A stretch of DNA of 16,917 nucleotides from Candidatus Parvarchaeota archaeon (GCA_025920305.1 JAPDMB010000009.1:1-16917); one strand, 5' to 3'; positions 1 through 7,082 are shown, counted from the first letter of the stretch. The notes: generated by a model from the sequence alone, not told the origin. Program-made: numbers and translations.

Positions 1-92
1 AGTATCAACGTGTAGACTGAGAATGCAGCCATCATTATCAGCGCAAGCATCATCACCAGTATCGCGCTCAGGAATTGTCCGCCCTTATTCAT
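1..92 (-). CDS. Short-leader membrane or pilin-like protein, N-terminal fragment
   Basis: An ATG at 92 on the minus strand opens a frame that reaches the window edge without a stop, giving about 30 residues that begin MNKGGQFLSAILVMM. A short N-terminus with one Lys and a Gly-Gly-Gln is followed directly by a hydrophobic run of about 18 residues rich in Leu, Met, Ala and Ile. This resembles archaeal class III (type IV pilin-like) leaders or a simple N-terminal anchor; the strict prepilin peptidase motif is not matched. A TATA-like box lies about 25 bases upstream (113-122). Nothing can be said of the body of the protein because it lies outside the window. Confidence 0.55.
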   Translation of the reverse strand, partial: MNKGGQFLSAILVMMLALIMMAAFSVYTLI

Positions 93-94
93 GA

Positions 95-104
95 TTTAAA
101 TATA
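95..104 (+). promoter_or_regulatory. TATA box of the elp3 operon (probable leaderless start)
   Basis: The run TTTAAATATA is centred about 26-28 bases upstream of the elp3 ATG at 126, the spacing expected when an archaeal transcript starts at or next to the start codon. No Shine-Dalgarno sequence precedes the ATG, which fits leaderless translation. It would drive elp3, the KH-protein gene, top6B and top6A. Confidence 0.55.
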
Positions 105-112
105 GAGATACC

Positions 113-122
113 GATATAAAAT
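113..122 (-). promoter_or_regulatory. TATA box of the divergent leftward gene
   Basis: Read on the minus strand this is ATTTTATATC, centred about 25 bases upstream of the ATG at 92. It interleaves with the elp3 promoter inside a 33-base divergent spacer, so each gene's TATA box lies close to the other's start codon. Confidence 0.45.
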
Positions 123-125
123 CTT

Positions 126-1697
126 ATGGTGGTGTCTGAGGAGACGAGGTTGAGGCTAGCCAGCGAGTTTAAGAGAGGGGTCTCTGAAAAGGAGAGGCTG
201 TCAGTTAAAGATATATTAAAGCTTAAGAAGGAGATCTCCAGATCGCTTGGGCTGGACCATGTTGTAAAGAATGGCGAGATACTGTCATCTCTCAGTACGG
301 AGGACAAGGAGCGTTTCATAGAGCTTCTGAAGATGAAGCCGGTTAGAACTGCATCTGGTGTCTCAGTCGTCGAGCTGATGACGGCCCCATTTGCATGTCC
401 TCATGGTACCTGCATATTCTGTCCAGGGGGACCGCGTTTTGGCACCCCTCAGGGATACACAGGATACGAACCTGGCGCAAGGAGAGCCAAATCCAGCTCC
501 TATGATCCATACGTCCAGATGAACTCAAGGCTAAAGCATTATACCTTCATGGGTTATGAACCGGAGAAGATAGAGCTGATAATCAACGGCGGCACCTTCA
601 CAGCCCTGCCGGAATATTACGCTGAGAACTTTGTCACGCAGGCATACAAGGCGATGAATGACTTCCCAGATTTCAATCCATCTCCCTCCACACTAGACAG
701 AGAGAAGGAGAGAAACGAGAAAGCCAAGGCAAGATGCGTGCTCTTTGCTATCGAGACGAAGCCTGAGAGATGCGGCGAACAGGAGATAAACAGGATGCTT
801 CGTTATGGGATAACGAGGGTAGAGTTAGGCGTTCAAAGCGTCTTCAATGAGGTCCTTCTAAGGAACAACAGAGGACACACCATAGAGGATGTGAAGGATG
901 CTTCTAAGAGGCTGAGAGACGCCGCTTTTAAGCTGGATTATCATGTTATGATAAATCTCCCATTTTCAGACATCGACAAGGATAAAGAGACGATAAGGAG
1001 CATATATGAGGATGAAGATTTCAAACCAGACGCCATAAAATTGTATCCGACCCTAGTTATAGAAGGGACAGGGCTGTATAGGATGTGGATGGACGGGAAA
1101 TATACACCATACAGCATAGATGAGGTGAAGGAGCTTATAAAATATGCAGAGAGCAAAGCCCCAAGATGGCTTAGGATAATGAGGGTCGAAAGGGACATTC
1201 CTTCAGACCTAGTCGAGGCAGGTATGAAATCTACTAACATAAGGCAGATAGTCCAGCGCGAGCTCAAAATGGAGGGAATAAAGTTAAATGACATCCGCAG
1301 CAGAGAGGTCGGTCATGTCAATATTGACAAGCCGATGGAAATAACGATGAATAGGATAAACTACAGGGCATCAGGAGGGGATGAGATATTCCTGAGTTTC
1401 GATGACAGGGCAAACGATGCGCTGATCGCATTTCTAAGGCTTAGGATACCGGATGGAGCGAAGGAGGCGCTGGTGAGGGAACTGCACGTTTATGGCCCGC
1501 AGGTTCCGCTGACTAAAGAGGTGGAGGGATTTCAAAGCAAGGGTTTTGGCAGGAGGCTGCTGTCAGAGGCGGAAGGCATCGCAAAGTCGGAGTATTCGGC
1601 GAAGAAGATAAGGATCATCTGCGGTGTCGGCGTGAGAGAATACTACAGGCGTCTAGGATACACCTTAGAAGATAATTATATGGTAAAAATGATATAG
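126..1697 (+). CDS. elp3: Elp3 family tRNA uridine(34) acetyltransferase / radical SAM enzyme
   Basis: The 523-residue protein has the two-domain Elp3 layout. The radical SAM half carries the [4Fe-4S] cysteines in CPHGTCIFCPGG (Cys91, Cys96, Cys99), followed by the conserved QGYTGYEPGARRAK and LIINGGTFTALPEYY segments. The C-terminal GNAT acetyltransferase domain has the acetyl-CoA loop QSKGFG (470-475) and the closing YYRRLGY (506-512). In archaea, Elp3 alone makes the cm5U34-type wobble modification from acetyl-CoA and SAM-derived chemistry; eukaryotes use it within Elongator. Length is normal for archaeal Elp3. The spacer to the downstream KH-protein gene is 9 bases, so it probably heads a four-gene operon. 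The ATG at 126 is supported by a well-placed TATA box and by the usual basic helical N-terminus. No missing catalytic residue was seen. Confidence 0.97.
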   Translation: MVVSEETRLRLASEFKRGVSEKERLSVKDILKLKKEISRSLGLDHVVKNGEILSSLSTEDKERFIELLKMKPVRTASGVSVVELMTAPFACPHGTCIFCPGGPRFGTPQGYTGYEPGARRAKSSSYDPYVQMNSRLKHYTFMGYEPEKIELIINGGTFTALPEYYAENFVTQAYKAMNDFPDFNPSPSTLDREKERNEKAKARCVLFAIETKPERCGEQEINRMLRYGITRVELGVQSVFNEVLLRNNRGHTIEDVKDASKRLRDAAFKLDYHVMINLPFSDIDKDKETIRSIYEDEDFKPDAIKLYPTLVIEGTGLYRMWMDGKYTPYSIDEVKELIKYAESKAPRWLRIMRVERDIPSDLVEAGMKSTNIRQIVQRELKMEGIKLNDIRSREVGHVNIDKPMEITMNRINYRASGGDEIFLSFDDRANDALIAFLRLRIPDGAKEALVRELHVYGPQVPLTKEVEGFQSKGFGRRLLSEAEGIAKSEYSAKKIRIICGVGVREYYRRLGYTLEDNYMVKMI

Positions 1698-1706
1698 GTA
1701 GATATT

Positions 1707-2228
1707 ATGCACGAAGAGCTGACAATCGTTAAATCCAGGGCGGAACGGTTAGAGAAGGAGAAGAAGCTGCTCGAAGCCGCTAAAGATCTGGGTGTGTCGT
1801 TGGATATAGACGGGAACACGGTGTCCATGGATTCAGACAGCGCATCGAATCTTATGATGGTCAAGGACATGATACTGGCATTCAGCCGTGGTTTCTCTCC
1901 TGAGATGGCAAGGCAGCTGCTGAATGAGGATTATTCGCTGGTTGTCATCAATATAAATGATTATACGAAATCTAATAAGAGGCAGATTCAGTTGAAGGGT
2001 AGAGTGATAGGCAGGCACGGGCTGATAAAGGAGAAGCTGGGGAAGCTGACGATGTGCTCGCTGAGGGTGTATGGTAAAACTATAAGTATAATAGGGCAGT
2101 ATGAGTATGCAAGTATAGCCGAATCCGGAGTCGAGATGCTCTTAAAAGGCATGAACTTTGAAAGCGTATTTAAAATAGTAGGCAATAAGGTAAAAGAGGC
2201 ATATATCAACCATGGAAGAGATAGCTGA
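1707..2228 (+). CDS. KH-domain RNA-binding protein, archaeal Dim2/Pno1 (Krr1-like) rRNA-processing factor
   Basis: This 173-residue protein ends in a KH-type domain with the segment KGRVIGRHG, whose GRHG (102-105) is the GxxG nucleic-acid loop. It is followed by a strand-helix pattern (SLRVYGKTISIIGQYE, then a helix with SGVEMLLKGM) typical of the archaeal Dim2/Pno1 family. The N-terminal half is a second, degenerate KH-like unit after a charged helix (residues 10-27). Archaeal Dim2 binds the 3' end of 16S rRNA and eIF2-alpha and acts in small-subunit maturation; that is family knowledge, not shown here. The end overlaps top6B by 17 bases, so the two are probably translationally coupled. A Dim2-like gene directly before top6B-top6A is a recurrent archaeal arrangement, which supports the call. 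Confidence 0.88.
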   Translation: MHEELTIVKSRAERLEKEKKLLEAAKDLGVSLDIDGNTVSMDSDSASNLMMVKDMILAFSRGFSPEMARQLLNEDYSLVVININDYTKSNKRQIQLKGRVIGRHGLIKEKLGKLTMCSLRVYGKTISIIGQYEYASIAESGVEMLLKGMNFESVFKIVGNKVKEAYINHGRDS

Positions 2229-4086
2229 GGAACTAGCAAAGAACCAAAGGGCGATAAGCGTAACGGAGTTCTTCGAGAGGAACAAGCACCTCCTGGGGTT
2301 CGATAACAAGCAGAAGGCGCTCCTGATCTGCGTGAAGGAAGCCGTAGATAATTCCCTAGATGCATGTGAGGAGCTGGGCCATATACAGGAGAGGCAGAAA
2401 CAGCCGGTGACGCTGCCGGAGATAACGATCGAGGTCAAGACGACCAGTGACAATTACCAGCTGCTGGATGACAAGCAGAATGTAGCCCAGATGATGGTCA
2501 GCAGGAGCACCTTCACATTGCTCTTTCAGGGGAAGTCCCAGGAGAAGACAATTAGAGGAGGGAAGGTAAGCTTTGAGTTCGGCGATGTTAGGTTCGATGT
2601 ATCTGACAGCAATAATAAATTGTCTGTGCTCATGAACGGCAAGCAGCTGATAATACGCAAGAATGCTCCTATATTCTTGGTAAGGGTTCTAGATAACGGC
2701 CCTGGCATTCTCCCCTCGAAGATACCGGATATATTCGGCAGGATGCTCTACGGCAGCAAGTTCCAAGGTATGAAGCAGAACAGGGGGCAGCAGGGCATAG
2801 GGATACACTCTGCCGTACTGTATGCACAGCTCACAACAGGAAAGCCAGTCAAGGTGGTGTCGAAGATAAAGAGCAGCAAGATGGCAAAGATGATGAAGGT
2901 AGAGATAAACATCGTCAAGAACGAGCCGATAGTCGTGGAAGAGGGAGAGGCAGAATTTCCGTATGAATCAGGCACCCAGGTGGAGCTGGAGATAGAGGGA
3001 TTATATGTAAGCGGCTCAAAGGGGCTTGATGAATACGTCAGAAGGGTAGCACTTGTGAATCCGCATGCGAATATAATTTATATCAACCCAAGCGGAGAGA
3101 AGACAGTTTACAAGAGAATACTCAACAGGCTGCCATTGGAGCCGGTATCGATCAAACCACATCCGCATGGCTTGGAGCTAGGTATATTCACCAGGATACT
3201 TAAGAATTCCACAGAGAGGAGCATCGTCTCCGCATTATCGTCTGAACTTTCCAGAGTCAGCCGGCCCATAGCAGAGCACGTGGTGAAGAGCGTGGGAATC
3301 GATTATAAGACGAAGCCTCAGGACGTTACCAGGGAGGAGGCTAACGCGATACTTAAGGCGCTTCAATCCCTGCAGCTGATGAAGCCCCAGACCGACTGTC
3401 TTTCGCCAATAGGCGTCGAAGAGCTCGAAGGCAGCCTTAAGAAGCAGTTTTCTCCAGAGTTCTCCAAGGCGATCCAGCGTAAGCCGGAGGTCTACAGAGG
3501 CATGCCATTCCAGATAGAAGTCGCCGTAGCCTACGGCGGAAAGATTACCTCTGAGAAAGCCATGCTGATGCGTTACGCCAATAAAATACCTCTGCTGTTC
3601 GATGCAGCCTCCTGCGCGCTGACTCAGAGTTTCTTAAGCATAGACTATACAAGGTATGGGATAAAGGTGGAGAATAAGATACCAGTTCTGCCGGCTGTGT
3701 TTATAATCGAGATAACATCAGTATGGGTCCCTTACACGAATGAGAGCAAGAATGCGGTGGCGAGCTATCCGATAATAGTCAAAGAGATAAAGCTTGCTCT
3801 TCAGGAGCTTATCAGGAACCTGTCAGTATTCCTAAGCAGGAAGCATAGAAGTGCGGTGTTTCAGGAGAGGATAAATCTATTTGAAAAGTACGGCATAGAG
3901 CTTGCGTACTACCTTTCGAGTCTAACCGGGATAGAGGAGAGCAAGATAAAGAAGAAGATAGCCGAGCTTTTGGAGCGGAGGAAAGACGAGATAAAGATGA
4001 ACGTGGAGCAGAGCTTGGATACGAATGAGGTTGTCTCTGATAAGGTTAAGTCCGACATCTCAAACGGCAGTGAGGCAGAGGAGTGA
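2212..4086 (+). CDS. top6B: DNA topoisomerase VI subunit B (GHKL ATPase), with an unusual internal insertion
   Basis: The ATP-operated clamp subunit of type IIB topoisomerase. The Bergerat-fold motifs are all present: N box EAVDNSLDACEE (43-54, Asn47 for Mg/ATP), G1 box DNGPGI (161-166) and the ATP-lid box GQQGIGIHSAV (192-202). The H2TH region follows (around 350-365), then the transducer domain with its ATP-sensing lysine in RYANKIPLLFD (Lys458). Length is 624 residues. The N box and G1 box are 114 residues apart, where Sulfolobus shibatae Top6B has about 34, so about 75-80 extra residues (roughly 80-155) are inserted between two strands of the ATPase sheet. The insert stays in frame and the flanking sequence is normal. 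The start at 2212 lies inside the preceding gene. The C-terminal tail is acidic and Ser-rich. Confidence 0.97.
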   Translation: MEEIAEELAKNQRAISVTEFFERNKHLLGFDNKQKALLICVKEAVDNSLDACEELGHIQERQKQPVTLPEITIEVKTTSDNYQLLDDKQNVAQMMVSRSTFTLLFQGKSQEKTIRGGKVSFEFGDVRFDVSDSNNKLSVLMNGKQLIIRKNAPIFLVRVLDNGPGILPSKIPDIFGRMLYGSKFQGMKQNRGQQGIGIHSAVLYAQLTTGKPVKVVSKIKSSKMAKMMKVEINIVKNEPIVVEEGEAEFPYESGTQVELEIEGLYVSGSKGLDEYVRRVALVNPHANIIYINPSGEKTVYKRILNRLPLEPVSIKPHPHGLELGIFTRILKNSTERSIVSALSSELSRVSRPIAEHVVKSVGIDYKTKPQDVTREEANAILKALQSLQLMKPQTDCLSPIGVEELEGSLKKQFSPEFSKAIQRKPEVYRGMPFQIEVAVAYGGKITSEKAMLMRYANKIPLLFDAASCALTQSFLSIDYTRYGIKVENKIPVLPAVFIIEITSVWVPYTNESKNAVASYPIIVKEIKLALQELIRNLSVFLSRKHRSAVFQERINLFEKYGIELAYYLSSLTGIEESKIKKKIAELLERRKDEIKMNVEQSLDTNEVVSDKVKSDISNGSEAEE

Positions 4087-4088
4087 GT

Positions 4089-5192
4089 ATGGCAGAGAGC
4101 AGTTCAGCGTTTTCAAAGAAGAAGAGGTTAGAGATCTTGGAGGGGATAGGGAGGGAAGTTTATAGTCACATAGAGAAGATGGAGAATCCATACCTCACGA
4201 TCACGACCAGGGGGCTATCGAATATAAAGTACGACAAGGAGAACAGGATGATAAAACTGGGAGAAAGCACGTCGAAGAGGTACTTCCTGAACACCGGTCA
4301 TGTAAGGAAATTTACCCAGACTCTCGCGGTTGCGGCGCTGAGCAAGAACCTGATAGAGAACGACAAGCACACCAGCCTTAGATCCGCATTTTATCAGATA
4401 AGGAGGACGATCCCAGGGACAAAGATAGATATAGTCGATGATCAGGCGGAGACGAACAAATCTATAGAGGATCTTGAGCTCATAACAGATCTGACAAGGG
4501 AGCAGCTGAACATAAATGCGAATAAGAACGGCGCGGTCGCAGGCGAGGTGATCATAGAGGACCGTGGGGACGTGATAGACTGGTCTAAGCTTGGAAGCGG
4601 GGGATGGGCTATACCTAGCAACGTGGAGGATATAATCTTCAAGAAAGTCGATGCGAAGTTCGTCCTGTACTTTGAGAAGAGCACGATGTTCGAGCGGGCT
4701 AACGAGGATAAAGCCTGGAGGAAGCTGCACTGCGTCATAATATCAAGCCAGGGGCAGGCGACGAGGGGTATAAGGAGGCTGCTTCAGAGGCTGAGCAGGG
4801 AGCATAACCTGCCGGTCTATGTACTTACAGATGCCGATATTTGGGGTGTCTATATCTATTCTGCGATAAAGTTCGGCTCAATAACCTTGGCCCATGTATC
4901 AGATAAGCTTGCGCTTCCAGAGGCGAAGTTCCTCGGTCTTACGGTTGAGGACATAGAAAAGTATGATCTGAAGAGACATCTCATAAAGTTCAAGGACGTT
5001 GATATCGCAAGGATGAAACAGATAAGAAATTATGACTGGTTCAAGAACAGCAAGGAGTGGATGGCTGAGCTGGACAAGATGGAAAAATTGGGGGCGAAGG
5101 TGGAATTAGATGCCTTTACTGCTAAAGGGCTTTCATTCATAACTGAAAAGTATCTACCGGATAAGCTGAAGGAGGGAAAGTTCCTCGACTAG
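4089..5192 (+). CDS. top6A: DNA topoisomerase VI subunit A (Spo11-like DNA-cleaving subunit)
   Basis: The strand-cutting partner of Top6B, relaxing and decatenating DNA by a transient double-strand break. The 5Y-CAP domain has SLRSAFYQIRRTIPG, whose Tyr is the expected catalytic nucleophile (residue 102 from this ATG). The Toprim domain shows the metal-binding Glu in VLYFEKSTMFERAN and the DxD pair in LTDADIWGVYIYS; the usual Pro after the second Asp (DPxG) is Ile here. Length, 367 residues, is normal. Two starts are possible. A GTG at 4083 overlaps the top6B stop as GTGA, with GAGG seven bases upstream. The ATG at 4089 has GAGGAG ending five bases upstream and is preferred. Either way translation is coupled to top6B. 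The gene ends 3 bases from the stop of the opposing MIP18-like gene. Confidence 0.97.
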   Translation: MAESSSAFSKKKRLEILEGIGREVYSHIEKMENPYLTITTRGLSNIKYDKENRMIKLGESTSKRYFLNTGHVRKFTQTLAVAALSKNLIENDKHTSLRSAFYQIRRTIPGTKIDIVDDQAETNKSIEDLELITDLTREQLNINANKNGAVAGEVIIEDRGDVIDWSKLGSGGWAIPSNVEDIIFKKVDAKFVLYFEKSTMFERANEDKAWRKLHCVIISSQGQATRGIRRLLQRLSREHNLPVYVLTDADIWGVYIYSAIKFGSITLAHVSDKLALPEAKFLGLTVEDIEKYDLKRHLIKFKDVDIARMKQIRNYDWFKNSKEWMAELDKMEKLGAKVELDAFTAKGLSFITEKYLPDKLKEGKFLD

Positions 5193-5195
5193 AGC

Positions 5196-5489
5196 CTATA
5201 ATCCGAGCTCTTCCCTTGCCTCTTCAGACATCATATCTTTATTCCATGGCGGATCAAATGTGAGGTCTATATCTACCTTCTCCGCTCCAATCTTCTTTAT
5301 CTCCTCCTTTATCTGATCCAGCAGTGGATCTATAATCGGACAGAACGGCGATGTGAGTGTCATAACTATGCTGACATTATCTCCGACTATGTCAAGCTTA
5401 TAGATTAATCCAAGATCATATACATTTACTGGTATCTCAGGGTCATAGCATTTTTTCAGCGCCTCAATTACATCCTCCTTCCTTAACAT
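5196..5489 (-). CDS. MIP18/DUF59 family Fe-S cluster assembly protein (SufT-like)
   Basis: A 97-residue single-domain protein of the MIP18 family. Characteristic segments are CYDPEIPVNVYDLGLIY (14-30), MTLTSPFCP with the conserved Cys50, and the DPPWNKDMMSEEAREELG ending that marks SufT-like members. Family members help deliver or mature Fe-S clusters. This fits a genome that needs radical SAM Elp3, but no direct link can be drawn from the sequence. It follows the small AAA+ ATPase gene on the same strand after 23 bases. A TATA-like ATTTTAAAG (about 5511-5520), 26 bases before its ATG, may give it a separate leaderless transcript. The sequence is complete for the family and nothing is missing. 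Confidence 0.93.
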   Translation of the reverse strand: MLRKEDVIEALKKCYDPEIPVNVYDLGLIYKLDIVGDNVSIVMTLTSPFCPIIDPLLDQIKEEIKKIGAEKVDIDLTFDPPWNKDMMSEEAREELGL

Positions 5490-5510
5490 ATCCCTAGAGC
5501 ATCCACAGGT

Positions 5511-5520
5511 CTTTAAAATT
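5511..5520 (-). promoter_or_regulatory. Possible TATA box of the MIP18-like gene
   Basis: On the minus strand AATTTTAAAG is centred about 26 bases upstream of the ATG at 5489 and overlaps the stop codon of the preceding ATPase gene. The spacing fits a leaderless start, but one AT-rich run is weak evidence and the gene may simply be read from the upstream promoter. Confidence 0.3.
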
Positions 5521-6175
5521 CTATCTCTTGTTTTTTGTCGAATAATGTGGAGAGGATCAGGAGGACCACCCTCGGGTTTCCGTTGGACTTATGGTAGATC
5601 TTCTCTATCTCCTCTTTTGTGAATGGGCTTATGTCGGATGATGGAACCGGCCTCACAAGGTTCAGCCTGTCTGTTATCATCTGCAGGATATCCTCTTTGT
5701 CCATCGGCCCCACCTTCAGCTCCCTGAAGTCATGCTTTAATTTTGACAGCTGCTTATGTATCCCTTGCTCACGGTTGTCAACTAAGATCACCACAATTCT
5801 CTTGGAAAGCTCGATTATCAGGTCCAGAAGTTTGCTCTGTGTCTGCCTGTCGAGGAGATCAAGGTTATTGAAATCATCCAATATTATTATTGCCTTCTCA
5901 TTTTCAGGTATATTAAAAGTCTTCAGCTTGTTGAAGACCGTTAGGTTGAACTCCTCTTTTGTGATGGCTAAGCCCTCCTTCATCTTCAAGTCTGAGGTCA
6001 CCCAATTTATTATCGTACTCTTGCCGATCCCTGGCGGCCCATGTACTACGATCAAGCCTCCCTCTTTGTGCAGAAGATCGTTTATGGCTAGCTGAAGTTC
6101 AGCTCTCTCTTTTACCCTATCGACAACCTTGTCATTCTCGGTCGAAGTTATTATTATAAAAGGATTATTTGGCAT
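5513..6175 (-). CDS. Small AAA+ family P-loop ATPase (Orc1/Cdc6-like core, no DNA-binding tail)
   Basis: A 220-residue ATPase with Walker A GPPGIGKS (46-53), Walker B AIIILDD (95-101), an arginine-containing strand-end segment LVDNREQG (131-138), and a helical lid that ends in SNGNPRVVLL. The Arg202 in GNPR is a likely sensor 2 residue. The lid resembles that of Orc1/Cdc6 and related AAA_16/AAA_22 ATPases. The protein stops where an Orc1/Cdc6 would continue into its winged-helix domain, so an initiator role is doubtful. Specific function is unknown. It lies 36 bases from the broken presenilin-type gene and 23 bases before the MIP18-like gene on the same strand. The ATG at 6175 is chosen because a TATA-like box lies 25 bases upstream. 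Confidence 0.85.
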   Translation of the reverse strand: MPNNPFIIITSTENDKVVDRVKERAELQLAINDLLHKEGGLIVVHGPPGIGKSTIINWVTSDLKMKEGLAITKEEFNLTVFNKLKTFNIPENEKAIIILDDFNNLDLLDRQTQSKLLDLIIELSKRIVVILVDNREQGIHKQLSKLKHDFRELKVGPMDKEDILQMITDRLNLVRPVPSSDISPFTKEEIEKIYHKSNGNPRVVLLILSTLFDKKQEIEF

Positions 6176-6195
6176 AACATACTATGATTTTTCAC

Positions 6196-6205
6196 TTATT
6201 TATCC
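6196..6205 (-). promoter_or_regulatory. TATA box of the small AAA+ ATPase gene
   Basis: On the minus strand GGATAAATAA is centred about 25 bases upstream of the ATG at 6175. No ribosome binding site is visible, so a leaderless transcript is likely. Confidence 0.45.
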
Positions 6206-6211
6206 TTTTTT

Positions 6212-7042
6212 TCATACGAGCGAAACTAGGAAAAATAGCCCCAGCGCTATGAGTTCCGCTGGGCCTATGAATGACATCGCAGGATACGCCCTCTCCCTCC
6301 GCCCAATGACCAGCAGAACTGCTAAGCCCGTGACGGCTCCGGCAAAGACGTAGGCTCCAGCTATGGGCGAAAAGAAGAAGGTTGCGGTCACGAGGACTGC
6401 AGGGAATACAAGGTCCCCTCCTCCTATCATTATACGCGCTTTCTTCTTGACAGCAGCCAAAGTTATCATCGAGAAGTACGCCATATCCTTTATCCCGTTT
6501 GCCAGTGTGATCATATGTTTCGTCCTGAAAACAGCGATATAATCATACACGGCGATCACAGCTGTAAGTATCACGCTGGGCACGAACCCTAAATCAAGCG
6601 CAATTATGGCTCCGACGGATATGAAGATTAGGGTATGGATTATTAGTATTTGCTAATGCTGAAAGTTGATTAATAATAACTTGTGGATTTTGGCTCTGGA
6701 TAAATGCTGTGTTAAGCTTATCACAGTCGCAGCTATGACCAATATCGGCGACAAAAAGAAAGAGAAGAAGCTGAATAATATCAGTCCGGTTATTATGACA
6801 AATACGACCCTCATCGTCCTGAACATCTTCCTCTTTATCGCAAACAGTACCATGGCAGTGCCGACAAGAAGGGCGGCTATAAGGTACGCCAAATAGAAGA
6901 GCGAATTTGTAGGGCCGGATATTAGGGTTACTTTCAGGGTCGATATGGTAGACAGGACATATATCGCAAATAGGAGCGTGCCTATCACGGTCACGATGAA
7001 TATCATCAGCAGTGCTATGGTGGTCTTTAAATCCGTTTTCAT
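6212..7042 (-). pseudogene. Presenilin/SPP-type intramembrane aspartyl protease (archaeal PSH), interrupted by an in-frame TAG
   Basis: Read as one frame from ATG 7042 to the stop at 6212-6214, this gives about 275 residues with nine hydrophobic segments, the length and topology of archaeal presenilin homologues. The catalytic aspartates are present in AVYDYIAVFRTKHM (helix 6) and IGGGDLVFP (helix 7, GxGD motif), and the PAL-equivalent PAMSFIGPAEL is in helix 9. A TAG at 6653-6655 splits it between helices 4 and 5 with no change of frame. The upstream part is 129 residues (7042-6653). The downstream part has no start codon except a GTG at 6583, inside helix 6, so independent translation would lose helix 5. 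A well-placed TATA box precedes the gene. Nonsense mutation, read-through or a base error are all possible. The family call is firm; whether the gene is functional is unknown. Confidence 0.82.
6653..6655 (-). other. In-frame TAG codon interrupting the presenilin-type gene
   Basis: The codon order on the minus strand is CAG CAT TAG CAA ATA. The protein aligns to archaeal presenilin homologues on both sides of the TAG without a gap, in the loop before helix 5, where relatives have aromatic residues such as Trp or Tyr. One base change from TGG, TAT/TAC or CAG would produce it. TAG ends elp3, top6A and the MIP18-like gene in this window, so general reassignment of TAG is unlikely. Confidence 0.85.
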
Positions 7043-7061
7043 TCATTTATTTATGTTATAA

Positions 7062-7071
7062 CTATATTTAA
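7062..7071 (-). promoter_or_regulatory. TATA box of the presenilin-type gene
   Basis: On the minus strand TTAAATATAG is centred about 25 bases upstream of the ATG at 7042, as for a leaderless gene. The 40-base divergent spacer also has to hold the promoter of tRNA-Arg; TTATGTTATAA (7051-7061) is a possible box for that gene. Confidence 0.45.
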
Positions 7072-7082
7072 GTTTATTACCG

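Noticed and set aside
2449..2676. The topo VI B insertion as a frameshift or an inserted separate gene
   Set aside because: The frame is continuous through it, codon use matches the rest of the gene, and the flanking strands and motifs align normally on both sides.
4215..4730. Minus-strand open frame of 171 residues opposite top6A
   Set aside because: Antisense shadow of the conserved topo VI A coding region, with no family resemblance or promoter.
5513..6175. Calling the small ATPase an Orc1/Cdc6 replication initiator
   Set aside because: The winged-helix DNA-binding domain is absent and no origin-like repeats lie nearby.
6653..6655. Pyrrolysine or other general TAG recoding to explain the presenilin interruption
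   Set aside because: TAG is used as an ordinary stop by elp3, top6A and the MIP18-like gene in this window, and no nearby downstream structure is evident.
6594..7046. Minus-strand frame of 150 residues with several Cys and His that looks zinc-finger-like
   Set aside because: It is a shifted reading of the presenilin-type N-terminal half, whose frame gives clean membrane helices; the Cys/His content is a by-product of the frame.
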